64,000 bases of DNA, taken from assembly GCF_000224145.3 (NCBI RefSeq), contig NC_020176.2, positions 3,741,826-3,805,825 of the forward strand, written 5' to 3'. Positions 19,487 through 32,412 of this stretch are shown here, one piece after another (position 1 is the stretch's first letter; every line of letters begins with the position of its first letter). Origin of the DNA: Ciona intestinalis (lineage: Eukaryota; Chordata; Ascidiacea; Phlebobranchia; Cionidae). Made by a program: the position numbers and the translations under genes. The notes beneath the pieces are model-generated. The model did not search any database and was not told the DNA's origin. It saw only the letters and a program-made list of their open reading frames with translations.

Positions 19487-22400
19487 ATGAATTTTAACAA
19501 TAACGAGGCAGCAGCAAACGTAAAAGACTTTGCCGTATCCACGCATTCCGTGCTACCAGATGAGATGTATTTAGCGGAGACGTACCCGTTACGATCTCAA
19601 GCCACCGAGCAAGCTACGTTCTCGCCATTTTACAAGAACTTGGGCGCTGAGTATTACACAGACGACGAGTCTTCAACCATCAACGCTTTATTTGACGACG
19701 CTGTTTCAACATGGCCACAGAGAGAAACGAACTTACAAAATAGCCACGCAGAAGAACGAAGTAGCTGCATGCACCAGAGTTACCAAAAGCAATTCCCTTA
19801 TTTGCATCAAAAACTCTTGTCTAGTGGTGTCGGAGCCCACGGTACCGCATCAGGGTTTGAGTCATTTACATCTCCCAACACTATGGAGGTAGGTCCGTGT
19901 AATAAAGCTCGCGTGTCTACTAAGGTCGAATCGTTTCCTCTATTACACAAGGATTATCAGGAGCAGAGTGTTTGTTGGTCAAGTAGTAGGAACGACATGA
20001 CCCGTCCTCCACAACTTCCCAGAAGGAGCAATTCCTGTTTATCTTCCCTAGAGAGCCTTGCTCACTCTCTCTCCTCTGCTCCTCTTCTTGATCCTGATTT
20101 CTTTCAATCCACAAAGCAAAAGAATAAGATAAGAAGATGCAAAAGAAGTCAAGATCGAAGATTACGCAGAAGAAGAGCGACCATTAGTTGCTCTCACAAT
20201 GAAAAAATATCAAAAACTTTTCCAAACCGAACCCAAAACCAACCAAACCTAAATCAATCAAACTTATTTCACAAGGATCGAAACCTCAACACCCAACAAT
20301 CGACCTCATCGAATCCTCCGCCAAACATTACACACATGGATGGTGACTTTGAAAGTTTATTCGAAGAGCCGCAGATAAAAGAAGAGTTTTCCGAAGTCGA
20401 CTCGTTCCCCAACAAGGGTAGGTGCTTTACTTTAATATGCTATACCCAAAAAAGGTTCAGTATAGGGTTTTGAATATTTTAGTAAGTTAATGAGCAACGT
20501 ATAGCACTGTAGGGTGACGTATACTGTTCGCTCTTAAATCCCATACTCCTGGTCGCATTTGCAACAACTTTTTGGGTTGCGGTGCATAGTTATATAATTC
20601 TGTAAACATTCGCTGTTTACTATATATCAAATAGGACGAGTACAGAGAATGAAAACATGTCCCATTTTACCCCTCCGACTGTGTTACAGGTACTGGTTAT
20701 TTCTGTATTAATAAACCGGCGGTAAACCACATATATAAATTAAACTTAAAATGACTTTAAACTTTTAGTAAGAGATTATCACGTTTGACCGTCGAATGCG
20801 GTTTAACTCTTGACCCCAATCTACAAATTATATTTAAACGAAATATTGAAAGTGACAACATACACACGTGACAAGCAATTAAGCGACCACCCTACGTATG
20901 TGACGTTGTATATACGTAGCACGTTTTAGCGCGACGTGTAAATAGATATAAATAAATAACTGACATTGCATCACGAAACTAATCAGTGTGAGTATAAGTT
21001 GTCATGTTGTTTGTGGTAATATGATCATGCAAACATAATGTCTGACGTTTTGTACATATAGTTGTATAGGAGGTTGGGGAAGATGGTACACCTTTAGTAC
21101 ATAATATCTAAATATCCTGATCGTTTTAAACAATTAAAAACTGTCTAGGAGTCGTTAGGATGTGGTTTTATAATTCTTTCAACGTTCATTGTTTAAAACA
21201 AAATGGGACGAGAAAACAGAATGAAAACGTTTCCACACCTAATAGCCTACATCTCCTGCTCAATGTTAAATTTAACCACAGCTAGGGAATCTTATACACA
21301 AAACACGTAGCATGATAAAGGCATTTCCTATATATAGCACTGTAGTATCACATGGTCGTTCATTTACACTGGGTATTTCCACGTTGTAGGATTGTTGGTA
21401 TACGCTTAATTCTGCTGAAACTGTTTCTTTGTATTTGAGTTACTCACTTTCATTATACCTATATAGTGTATGATAATCTCCAGGAATTTTCCGGGTAACA
21501 ACTGCTATAGTTGGTAATGATTTTGAATAGCTTTAAACTTTTGAGCGAAGCTTTTCGAATCTAATTGTTTTCCTGTAATAGCTCTCGTATTCTTGCTAAG
21601 TTTAAACGATCAGCTTGCTGCTATTTACGCGCCACAACCAAGCTCGCGCAAGTATACCCGTCTCAATAGCGCGTATCCGGTGTAACGTTCTATACAGTGT
21701 TTCATCAAAGCTGTGACTGACAGCAAATTGTTATCACCACTCTTGCACTCTCAGTGAAAAGTGGGAAATTTGTCGCTGCCACGAAGCACGTATTTTAAAT
21801 TGGAGACGGGTTATATCAGCTTCGGAAAATGCGAAATATTAATTCTTGTAATCAATGTAATTTCGAGAAAAGGCTTGTTGGATTATTGTTAAATATGTAA
21901 AATTTACATTTTTGTCATTTTATCTTTCTTTTAAAATAAGTTTGCGAATTAATGTTTTTTGGTCGGCAAATTATTGCTACCGGACTTTCGGCGGAGTATT
22001 TGTCTGCTTTATTTACCCCTAGTGCCCCGTACACCCATTGCATTAGCGTTTTGTGCTCCGACACCTGAGTTGTCTGGTGCAGCAATTTGCATTTTATCTG
22101 TCACGCTGACACTTTCTGTCAGGCTTTAGTTCATGATGAGGCAACCATGTCTTGTTTCGTGGCTTGGTAGGATTTCCGATGAGGTGAGCAGCATATCCTC
22201 ACACCGCTGAGGAGCAATGCCTGTAATTATCCGTAAACGTAACGTGGGCTCTTTTCTGCGTACGTGTTTATCCCATCAGGGTATTGTGTGTTGTCACACT
22301 GCAAAGTTACTACGAACCACTGGTTGCCAAACTTTAGGCATTCCAATCCTATTACATTTTGTGGAGTGTTTTTGCATCTCTTTAGGCTGGAGTAAGTTGT

Positions 22401-25400
22401 AAAGCTTGCATACAGTTGTTTGTTTGCTATATTGGGCAATTGACGTTTAACATAATTAAGGACCAATGATCTAAAAAAATGTAAACAGCTTCCACAAACA
22501 CACATTGTAAATACACACTCGCTCTTGCTGCAAAAGTTAATAAGTGTGTTTTAGCCTAATTGCTATATTCGAAATGATTCGGACCTGGTTTTGTTTTTTT
22601 CTCAAAAGGGCATTTTCAGTCAAAACGAACCCGCTTTAATACTTAGACAAATTTCAAGCGTCGGGGATTGTTCGTTCGAATAGCAAGAAACGTATTATGT
22701 TTCAAACTCAGATCAGTTGCTGCTCGTTTTGTCTTTAACCTTCCAGGAACACGCAGTACTGTTCCATTCGTTTAAGGACTATTTTCGTTACACGCCGGCC
22801 CCGATGCTCCACTTTCACGGCGTAAGTGGGTCTCAGGTGCGGCATTGAGTTTTTAATTTCCTCGATATCCTATATTGTTTATTGTTTAAATCTATTACGT
22901 GTGTAGTTAACTGTGGGGGGTACAGCTCATGCAAAACACAATTGTTTTAGTGAAATGATTACTTTACACTAGTATAAATGAAACGGTGACAAATTATCGA
23001 GTTTTGTTCAAGTATTGTGCAAAGTGTATCTTTATAAGCATCAACAAAAACATAAACAGATAGCTACGAATGGCAGATACAGCGTTGAGTGCGTCCTATG
23101 TTTCCGATACTTCGCAGAACGAAGAGAGTGTAACCTCCGATATCCTCAAAGTTTTCAAGAACCCAGGCACGTAGTGTACACTGAATAACGTAATCACTGC
23201 GCTGTGTAATTTGCCTATCTGCTGCCAGAAATACACTTAGTTTGCAGTTGACAGTAATTTCGTTACTGTACCGAGTTAGAGAGTGTTTAGTGGCGAATAG
23301 TTGTAAACAACTTGTAAGCGACTTTTCATGATCGCTGATAGCGCGCCTACATGGTTGCAGCTTGTGTAACGGAAATTGTCGAAGACCTCCCCTACAGTAT
23401 AAGCTTTCCTCGCCCGGCAGATCTTCAGTACAGTGCTGCTATTAAGCGTTGAACAGGCCAGGTTTAGAAAAAGTAAATTTAGACTAGGCTTTGGCAGAGT
23501 CACTGCAGTACACATTGAATAAACGCGTCAGAACCTCGTCCTGTAAATTTCGGCCAGCCAGACAGGATATGCGCACCATTATAACGGCTAATATCTATTT
23601 AGCGTAGGGTATCGCGATCCTGCTGCTTTCCACAGTAGACAGCAGAGTGGATCCGCAAACGAGCGAGCTCTATTGATGACTAGGCATCTCTCAGCCCGCC
23701 ATATTTATAACCTGCTAGTTCCTTCGGGCGCTACTCCGCTGTAGGACGTTTGGGGGAGGCAGAAGAAACAGACAGGGACGCGTTAGGTTTTCCACTTACT
23801 ACATATCCCGTAGTAATGTTATTTAAGATCGTACTTAGACACATAAGCGCATATCCACAAGTTCAATTAAGGCAGCCTCACTATAAGATGCAACAGTTCG
23901 TCTGAAATCTAAGATCACATGCCCGTTTGAGAAACCTTAATATGTAACTGAACCCACCAAACACTTGTTTATTCTTTTATTGTATACAGATTTCTAATAC
24001 CAATATATACAGTACCGGTTTAAAAGCTAGAGTGCCTTTTATTATCGGCGTTTAATTTGGACATGTCGTCCAATATATACCATGATATAAGCGACCCTTC
24101 AGCTAGAATTTACTGCACTCCCGAATACGGTGAGTCCAATAATATCAGCAAACTAAATTAACCCAGCTTGATTGACAGGCGGCGTTGAAAGTTATAACAC
24201 AGCTATATAGTACTATACCTACTAAGTAAAGTTAAATTTAATATTTTAACAAATACGCCACGTACACAGCAAGGATTGACACAGCTTTTATTTTGAGTTG
24301 TAAGCATTTCTTTCTGTATAACGCTGTTTTATATTATATATGTTAGATAACTACTCGAATGTTTAATTTTTGGTAGGGGGTAAAAGGAAGGGAATAAATT
24401 ACAACTTTAAGCCCTCCGCTCGCTTCCCTTTTCGCGCTTTTATTCATAAAAAATATATCGAACAATGCGCTTTACTTTGCAGTGTGTATTTCGACCAGCG
24501 ATTTTATACGTTTAAACGAGCGCTGAAATTTAAATCGTCGGAAATTTTGATTTTTATACAGCTTGTGATATGGGAGTAGTACTGGAAACAAAATGGCGCC
24601 CGAGGGTCGTCCTTCCCGGCTTGCTTTTAACTCTTTACCCACCAAAAGATGCAAGCTTATTTAAATGGGTTATATAGTCATAGTAACTGCGATCAGTGGT
24701 AACCTCGGCGCTTGGTGTTAAACTAGGGTCACGCGGCGTGTACTCGTTTGGCCTGCGACTGGTTAAAGCGAAAGTCTTCGGCAGTTGTTTCACTTTTTGG
24801 CAATATATTCACAGAAACGTAGCAACCCGACAGTCACACTTGTGTGTACCCGGCGTAAAATGACGTTGACGTTTTAGGTTTCAGGACCAAATTGTCCTTA
24901 ATTTGACCGATACGTTGTTGTTTGTGTGCGTTGACCGCCATCCTAATCAACAGAGTTCCACGTAAAATCAAAACAGATTGAAATATATTATTTAGTGTTT
25001 TCATAACCTCTGTCGTTACGATGGAGCAGGTATAACCTTCTCTTAGTTGTATTTTAACCTGGGTCCTTTCCACCGTATTCGCAAAATATAAATAAATATC
25101 ATATCATGAATATTCTCTGATGAATAAACATTAAATTATTCTAACTCTGCAGCTACCGCGTGGAAATCATACGCCGCAACTTTATCGAGTCCTGGGTCGG
25201 AATGCGCGTTCCCTGACATGGACGGACTGTGGGGGGGAAACCGATCCAGTTACCACGGAGGACACCAACGTATTCCTCATCATCCTGGGGAGGCAGATTC
25301 ACTACACGTGAGTTTTCATTGTCGTTGAAATTAATTCTCGTGTGGGACAGCCGTAACAACAGTCGTTGTATGTAACTTGTGGGTGATGATTTTTGTTGTT

Positions 25401-28400
25401 TTTTTTGGTTGGAGATTTGAAGCAATTGGCGTTAAGTTTCTCGCCCAAGCATAATATATATACACACTTGCAATAGTAGCAGCCAGAGCCGTACGCGCTA
25501 ATCACTTTGACACGACGCCGGTTTGTATAGATCGGTATAGTTTCCGCTGAGTTGTCCATACAATGGGAATAATAATCACATTTTCATGCATTTATTTTAC
25601 TATCCAAGCATTTGAAATAATCGCTGTTTTAACGAAATTCTGGCCTCCTTATGTAATTCGCAGAATTTTTTCATTTTATTCAAAAACATAGAAAAAAGTA
25701 ATGATAGAATATTAATAAATACTTTTGTCTTGTCGATTTTATGTAATTTGTTAGAGATAAACCGCGTTTATAGATATTTCAGAATTATTCGCTGTTTAAC
25801 ACAGTTTGAAAGCAACCTACTCTACTTTATTATTGTTCAACTCTAACGGTAAATTCTTCCTCCTCATGACGTGCTAGAAGACCGCTGATGTCATTTCTTT
25901 ATCAACCAATACCTGTCAACTTCCGTGCAAATCCCTGCTCCGTATTTAATTATATAAACACACTAATTGCGACAGTTCCGCCTTTATGCGTCCCGCTTGT
26001 TATTTATAATGATTGAAGTCTTTCTTACAATGGATCATTACGGCCAAAGCTCGTTAATGCGAAGGTATTAATTAATCATTGGTGTAATATCCACACAACG
26101 AAGCGTCGCTATGTTGTCTGTCCTTGGTTTAATACAAGATGCTGCTTTGCTCTAATTAGCACAGCTTGCTACCCGATCCAGTTTGCATCCTAAGCTGTAC
26201 CGCTAATACGAAGCACTATTGGCCAAGACACAGGCGACGCTCCAGGCTTCTTCCGTTGAAACTTCGCTTAATTTCGCACAAACTGTAGCGACCTTCAGCG
26301 AAAAAGTTACCCCGCCACTAGGGTGACAACGCTTTCCGAAGAGCTCATAGGACGTCCGTGTAAAGCGCTGAAAATGCGAAGCTTCTCCACTAAAGCACAT
26401 AGCTTGCTATAAGATAGATTTTCTTTGAATTGTTTCTTCTGATATGCGGATAAATAACCGCGCATTTATCAAAAAGCAATTAACACTCGATGCGTCTTAT
26501 ATGTTCAAAGAAAATGGAATCTAGTTCCAAATAAATATGCGCGTTTGTTTTGCCGCAATAAAGTGCTATGATATCTTGTTTGGCAAGCGTTCTTAACAAA
26601 TATTTTATTCTGTGTGCAGCATTTTGTTTAATAACATAAACTCTGCAACTGATTTCATAAAATATTGCAAAATATACACAACATTGTGTGCGTGTGAATG
26701 TTTTATTTTTAATACAGTGGTGTGGGGGAAGATGGGACACTTTTTAACTCGATTTTCTTGTCCCATTTAGTGGTAAACAAAGAACATTCAAATAATTATG
26801 AAACTATATCCTCACGACCCCGATAGACCGTTGTTAATTGTTTAAAACACGATCAGGACATTTTGATATTATGTGCTAAAGGTGTCCCATCTTCCCCCAC
26901 CCTACTATACATTGACTTAACAACAAACCTTAAGCTAACACACTTTAACTAACCCGCCCTTTATGTTTCAGGTGTCATTTCCTTCGTATTATAATTTTGC
27001 AAACGAGCTTGGTAGAAGCGGGGGTCAACAACACGATGTAACAGATCATGCTGTCTTCAAGGAGCCGAACGTTGTACAACGAAGTTCGTCTTCACAAAGT
27101 TACCATCGTAACGGTTCTATTTCCCAATCTCGCTCACCTGATAGTAGTTCTAGGTATATAGTTAGATATTTATATCTATGTGATAATTTATTTTTGAGTA
27201 TAGTGAGCAGGTTGTCTGGTGAATAGTTGTATGGATAATATCGCATTAGGTTACACGCAGGTATTTACATATCGTTCCATTAAGTATTTACAAAGTATTT
27301 AACCGACTTCATATTTTCATGTTTATTGTAGGAACTCCAGCAGTAGAACATCATCGGCTCAATATCTACCGTGTGCAAACCCTTCCCCACACACCGTATC
27401 TGCTGAAGCATCGCTATCATACATGCAGCACCCATACACCCCCTACCTTCCACACCACCTTCCACCAGGCCCCGCCGACGAAAGAAACGACTTCCAAGTC
27501 CCGCAGGATTTTACTTTAACCCCGAGCGATCTATCGACGGCAACTTACCCAGCGTTCCGCGGTTTACCGGACCCCGCGCACCAATCTTCTAAGCTACATG
27601 GATCAACCACGAGTGTCGAGGACTCGAGCCGAGACCAACTTTGTAATCTGACCCCACCCACTACTGACAGCCACTCACCGTGTCTATACGGCGAGCAAGG
27701 GGCAAGAGCTATATCCACACCTTACCACCAGCAGTCTAATGAAATGCCGCCGACTCTTCCGCCTGTTGCTCTTGCAGCCATGCCCGACTTTTACGCTCGT
27801 GAGCCCTTCACATATGAGCACCAAGCAGCGTTAAATTCTATAGGCGCTTCTGCTGAGCTGGCATCTCCGAAAGATAAATACACTCAGGGCCTCTACGACG
27901 GCTACAGAGACGCAATAGATGTTGCTGGCAATCGTGGTCGGCGATCTTACGAAGCATTGAGCGTAAACCCGATCATAAATGTCCAGGATCTCACAGGATA
28001 CACAGGTACAGTTGCAGGTATGGCCTCGGTACGTAGCTCTAACATAAGCTTCCTAATTCTAATCTTTGAACATTAGTTTAGTTGGCTTAAATGTTATTTC
28101 TATAATTACCGAACTAAAACAGCCACGAGTTTTGTAAAACGAATAAATTAGCTGTAAAATATAAACCACTCTACTGGTACAGTAATTTACCGCATCCAGC
28201 TTTATTTATTTGAATCTGTAAAAACAAACAATATAGCTAGAAAATATATCTTTAAATCCCGCTTTGATTTACTAAAAGTAAAGACATTTATTTACAAGTT
28301 GGACTGTTTATAGGTAATGGACCAATACAGTTGTGGCAGTTCTTACTCGAGTTATTGTGCGATCCTGCTTGTAAACACTTGATTAAATGGACGGGTGAAG

Positions 28401-30693
28401 GGTGGCAGTTTAAAATGGAGGAGCCAGACGAAGTTGCGAAGTAAGTTATAACAATAACATAGGTTAGTGTGGGGTAAGATGGGATACCGTTACCACCTAA
28501 ACCCAATATTTTTTATTCTTTTTTTGAATAATTAGAAACTTATTTTTTAAGTCGCGGGGCCACACCGTTAAATAATTCTGTAAAGATGTTTATCCCTATT
28601 AGTTGCGGGAGAATGAAAATATGCCGTAATCCCAACCCACTATACATATTTATTTAAAATTAATAATTAATACAAAATTACAATACTAACTCATATTTTT
28701 GCCCCTTAGGCTCTGGGGTATCCGCAAGAATAAACCCAAAATGACGTACGAGAAGTTGTCGCGCGGTATAAGATACTATTATGACAAAAACATCATCGTA
28801 AAATGTCAATCAAGGTAAATATGAGAATACAGAAATAGAACATAATTTGTAATTTCTCATTTACTTGCAATTGGTGTTTTTTGTATTTAATTGAGGGTAT
28901 TTATAGGCCATAACATTTAATGAGTGAGGTGTGCATATTTTAATTACTCGTTACCAATATGATGTTTGGTTGGTTTTTCGAAATATGGACCCCCTTCTAT
29001 TACAACTGAAGATTGAACTCATTGTTTTATATCTAAACTAATCGCAACGTATTTCCTTTCAGGCGGTATGTTTACAAGTACGTGAACAATTTGGATTCAA
29101 TCCTTGGCCACACAGCTTTACAAATCCATAAAATGTTGGGAATCCAACCTTTGAACGACGAGCAAGACGATACTGCTTCACCAAAAGAAATCAAACCCGT
29201 GAACCTACCCGTGGTCATACCACAGTCAGTGGGAACCCTTGTGCCTGCATCTGTATCACCGCCGTCAAGCACTGAACGTAAGTTGAATTGATACTTTTAT
29301 TCTATGTGGGCAAGGTCCATGTCGAGGACCTGGGATTAAGACCAGTGTGGCCCATTAACCTGGCCTAAATGTTGAATGAATTACTTTATTTTAAAGATTA
29401 AAGTAACCCTAAAAAGATCGTATAGTTATTACACGCTTATGATTAAAACGAAAGGATAAACTTATTAAATATAAACCGTGACCGTTACACCCAACTAACA
29501 ATACTGCCATTTAATTTTCAATATTTAAGTTTTATTCGGAAGAAATGTGTGCGTAAGTTTAGATAAATAATTGAGCTACATTCGACTTAATACCAGTAGT
29601 GTCGCTTCTGCTGGTTTGTTTTTTGGTTTGGTTTGTTTTCAATCATTATAGAGCTGCGTCCCGGACAGGTTGCGTTGAACCGTTTAACCTTTTATTTCCT
29701 CAAACAGAAGCGACAAAAAAGCAATCGCGTTCCCCACAGTTGCCCACGGGAGAGCCACCGTTTGATTACAACGCAGCTCATACATCGAAGGGATTCGTTC
29801 ACTTCGGCGAGCATGGCAGTACTATCCAGCCGGCAGAATCCTTCAGTGAAACGTCGATGTCAACAGTAACCGTCAACATGGCGGTAAACGCCAAAGCAGA
29901 GAATTTGAACCTGAAAATGGGCGACAATTTTCGGGGTGGGTGCATATTTTTAAACAGTTGTTCTACCGTGCTTATCTGATACTTCAATTAAAGTTCAATC
30001 AGACGATATATAGCTCACACAATTTCTGATATCATCACCTGCTTGACATTACATACGAACTGATTAATCTCGCTTCTATTGAACGGATAAAAATTTCAAC
30101 ATTCTTTTATAGTAACCGTCCCACAATATATTCCACTTGCAAGTTCGTTCTTGCAGTTTTGAAGTTGCTGGCATAGACTATAAACCAAATTTTTAACGTA
30201 TTAGGAGCTTTGTAGTATTTTACAACAAATTTCTTCTTTATTTAAATTGTACTCGTGGAAGCTTTATTCAGTGGTTTGCTTTTTTAATCAAAACGAATCC
30301 GCCAACGATATTTTACCTGCTGCGTATAGGCATACAGCACTTCACCTCACGTGCAATTTACTAAACCTGTTTTCTAATTCAACAGAAAATGAAAAGAAGC
30401 CAGTGTTTGACGATTGGATTCGGGAAATAGCAAGGAGAAACCCTTCGCATATAAACAACGTTGGACCAACAACGTCACAAGACAACAACGTCCAATCAAA
30501 CCACAGACCACCAAAGGAACAGCACCGCTCTTCTGCGACACCTGACGGCGAGACGCAGCGACAAATTAAAGCCCATGCGCAAACTCGCCAAGAAGAAGTC
30601 AACAATAATAACTACAACAGCAACAATAACCACGGCTATTATTTTAACCCACACACCTCCTGCATGCAAGCTACATACACATGCACGCAATAA
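19487..30693 (+). CDS. ETS-domain transcription factor, ETS1/2 (pointed) class
   Basis: Predicted exons: 19487-19888 (or to 20417 with a second donor), 22747-22821, 26972-27153, 27332-28017, 28314-28440, 28710-28814, 29063-29277, 29708-29935 and 30386-30693. All phases agree when the first exon ends at 19888. The ETS domain spans three exons: [53 protein letters not shown] and [10 protein letters not shown], with the two DNA-contact arginines in [15 protein letters not shown] and the [11 protein letters not shown] tail match ETS1/2 better than ERG, ELK or ELF. The N-terminal half is Ser/Pro/Gln-rich and low in structure. I see no Pointed (SAM) domain. The C-terminal exons are Asn- and His-rich. 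Expected role: sequence-specific GGAA-binding regulator, often an FGF/MAPK target in ascidians. Confidence 0.85.
20502..20684. mobile_element. Decayed MITE copy
   Basis: It keeps the interior motif aaataggacgagtacagaga and a weak cccattttacccctcc end, but both termini have drifted. It lies just after the first coding exon of the ETS gene. Confidence 0.5.
21064..21245. mobile_element. Decayed MITE copy
   Basis: The interior is well preserved (acacctttagtacataatat, aaatgggacgagaaaacaga). The left end reads ggaggttggggaagatggta and the right end is degraded. It lies in the ETS intron 20418-22746. Confidence 0.7.
21692..21747. repeat. Short dispersed repeat, copy 2
   Basis: This copy contains cagtgtttcatc, gctgtgactgacagcaaatt and gttatcaccactcttg, matching 16508-16562. 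It lies within the ETS gene intron. Confidence 0.75.
23069..23170 (+). other. Candidate alternative first exon or upstream ORF in the ETS intron
   Basis: A 33-codon frame starts [20 protein letters not shown] and stops at 23170. A donor-like gtaacc after NEES would end it in phase 0, which matches the next ETS exon at 26972. The donor is only moderate and there is no transcript evidence. Confidence 0.25.
24064..24130 (+). other. Candidate alternative first coding exon of the ETS gene
   Basis: An ATG opens a 22-residue frame ending IYCTPEYG at the donor G|gtgagt. It ends in phase 1. The only downstream ETS-gene exons that accept phase 1 are the ETS-domain exon at 28314 and later ones. It would therefore give a short protein that is nearly all DNA-binding domain. 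No transcript evidence is available. Confidence 0.3.
24834..25559 (-). CDS. Candidate antisense gene inside the ETS intron
   Basis: The minus strand has a frame starting at 25559 ([20 protein letters not shown], then a cysteine-rich SGCYYCKC). A second open stretch at about 25230-25320 encodes [20 protein letters not shown] and meets a seven-base C run. A third follows a cccag acceptor near 25057 and encodes [20 protein letters not shown]. These pieces are GC-richer than the flanks and look codon-like. I cannot fix the splice sites or join them in one frame, and no family is recognised. Confidence 0.25.
26713..26909. mobile_element. MITE copy, about 197 bp
   Basis: It starts tacagtggtgtgggggaaga and ends tcttcccccaccctactata. 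The interior is close to that of 13569-13766. It sits about 60 bp upstream of the ETS exon at 26972. Confidence 0.8.
28314..29190 (+). other. ETS DNA-binding domain
   Basis: Encoded by exons 28314-28440, 28710-28814 and the start of 29063-29277. It shows the winged helix-turn-helix landmarks: LWQFLLELL helix 1, WTGEGWQFK strand, DEVAKLWGIRK helix 2, and the recognition helix in [14 protein letters not shown] followed by the RYVYKYV wing. Splits fall at K|LWG and R|RYVY. Confidence 0.93.
28462..28646. mobile_element. Decayed MITE copy
   Basis: It begins ggttagtgtggggtaagatg and ends taatcccaacccactatac. The interior is largely diverged. It lies in the intron between the first two ETS-domain exons. 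Confidence 0.55.
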
Positions 30694-31236
30694 CTCACAA
30701 GACCAGAAGTCTTCAGGAAAACCATTCATTTACAAAAAAGAAACAAGTATATATAGAAACACTATACTGGTGTTTATTTTTGGTTGTCATATTACTACTC
30801 TAGTTTAAACGCCGAGCCTCTTATTTACGATTAACTTCGTGGTGCGTCCAAACGCGCTTTTGCTATACCTTTCTAATAACCTAACTTAAAACCAGACACT
30901 CTTATATTAACCAATCCATTCCACCGTGTTTTGTGTGTAATATGTAGTTCGAAATGGCGATGGAGCTTGTGCCAAGTTGACAGTTTGTTATTAAAACCAG
31001 ATACATGTTCAATGTTGATAACCATCTCATAACCACTGTTGTTTCACATTCCTATTGCAGCATAATATACATTCCATGTTTAAAATCTCATTCGTTTGTG
31101 ACTTTACCATGGATTGTGATATTGCTAACACGTAACACAGTTATTTGTACATTTTAGTTCCATACAACAATCCTCAAACCAGTTCCACGTGTATGGCAGT
31201 CTCACTTTTGTTTTATTATATTCTGTTGAAATTATT

Positions 31237-31242
31237 AATAAA
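31237..31242 (+). terminator. Possible poly(A) signal of the ETS gene
   Basis: AATAAA lies about 540 bases after the stop codon at 30693. It is the first canonical signal I noticed downstream. An earlier variant signal may be used instead. Confidence 0.35.
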
Positions 31243-32374
31243 TTTGCATTTGATTGCAGCGGAACTTTTAGTTGACGCTTATTGTTTTGGCGACAAGACG
31301 TGTGAACTGCAGTCGTTATAACACGAATATCAACACACCCTTTGTCCGCTTACGGGTTAACACATATTTGAAAGAGTTTTTAATTTGTTGTGTTGCGGAC
31401 AATGTAAACAAACCATTAGGCAACACTGGGTTGGAGAAATTGCTGATAATTTTTACCCATGAGTCTTACTCATGAACGCATACGCTTGCAGCGGTAGCAG
31501 GGCCGAGCATTAAACATTAATCAACTTAGGTGCGCGCCACGGCGCGGGTAAAGGTAAAACACATTTTAGTGCATAATAAGGCAAATTATATTAGTAAAAT
31601 ATAGGTTAAACAATGACATTACTAAAAATTGCAAATGTAGGAAGCCAGAACATCATTAATAGCACCAAAAGCCCCCCTTTTATTATGCAATAATAATATT
31701 TCTATGGCTAGTAATATTTTTCCCGGTTTTGTTACGCATGATTGATTGTTGGCGCTATAGCAAAATCAAGGTTTAGTTTATTTTAGTAATATTCTAAATA
31801 ATATTAACTTATCAAAAAAATAATTAGAAATGCAGACCGTATGAATTAAGTGAAATAACTGCAAAAACACAACACCTAGCGTAAATACATTCAGTTTAAA
31901 CTTAGCTTTATAAAGAAGTTTGGACAATCAAATATTTTCAAATTTTTCGTTGATTTTAAGGTATTAGTTAAACTTTATATTACATGTATGTCTCAAACAA
32001 TATTGCAAAATGATTATTTTAAATTATTTTGCAACTATGCAATTATTTTCCGGTCACAATTTTTAATGGTTCAAATTTTATTAGTTGCAAACTTATGTTT
32101 TTTTGTTAAATGTTACAGAATAGTGAATAAGCTGGTGGAGAATGTTAGAGGTTGGTAGTCAAGGGGTTAGTGATTATGTGTTAGTTAGGGGTCAGTGGTT
32201 AGCAGAATAAGTACAGGAAGGATTCTTCACTAGCACCCAAAATTGCAGACAATCGTGATATGATCAGAATGTAGTATTTATTGTCTTAGCTCCCTTTATT
32301 ATTGTAATGAATGTTTATATATATGTATAAATATTAATTTTAATGTTCACTGTGTTGTCTCATGGTTGTTACAG
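31243..32374. other. Intergenic region between the ETS and PARP genes
   Basis: About 1.1 kb of AT-rich DNA with no supported gene. The right end contains the acceptor-like ggttgttacag just before the PARP leader. The promoter itself is not recognisable. Confidence 0.5.
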
Positions 32375-32412
32375 AAACTCTTGCTGCATGAGTTTCAAAT
32401 TGATAATAGAAC

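Larger units (their letters stand above)
22822..26971. other. 4.1-kb ETS intron with possible alternative first exons
   Basis: On the plus strand, 23069 starts a frame [20 protein letters not shown] that could splice at gtaacc in phase 0, which fits the exon at 26972. A second candidate, 24064, starts [18 protein letters not shown] and ends at a strong donor (TACG|gtgagt) in phase 1, which fits the ETS-domain exon at 28314. On the minus strand several coding-like frames lie at 24834-25559. A MITE copy is at 26713-26909. The rest holds nothing I can name. Confidence 0.4.

Noticed and set aside
30461-30808. Plus-strand frame of 115 codons
   Set aside because: It is a shifted reading of the last ETS exon, whose correct frame is fixed by phase and ends at 30693.
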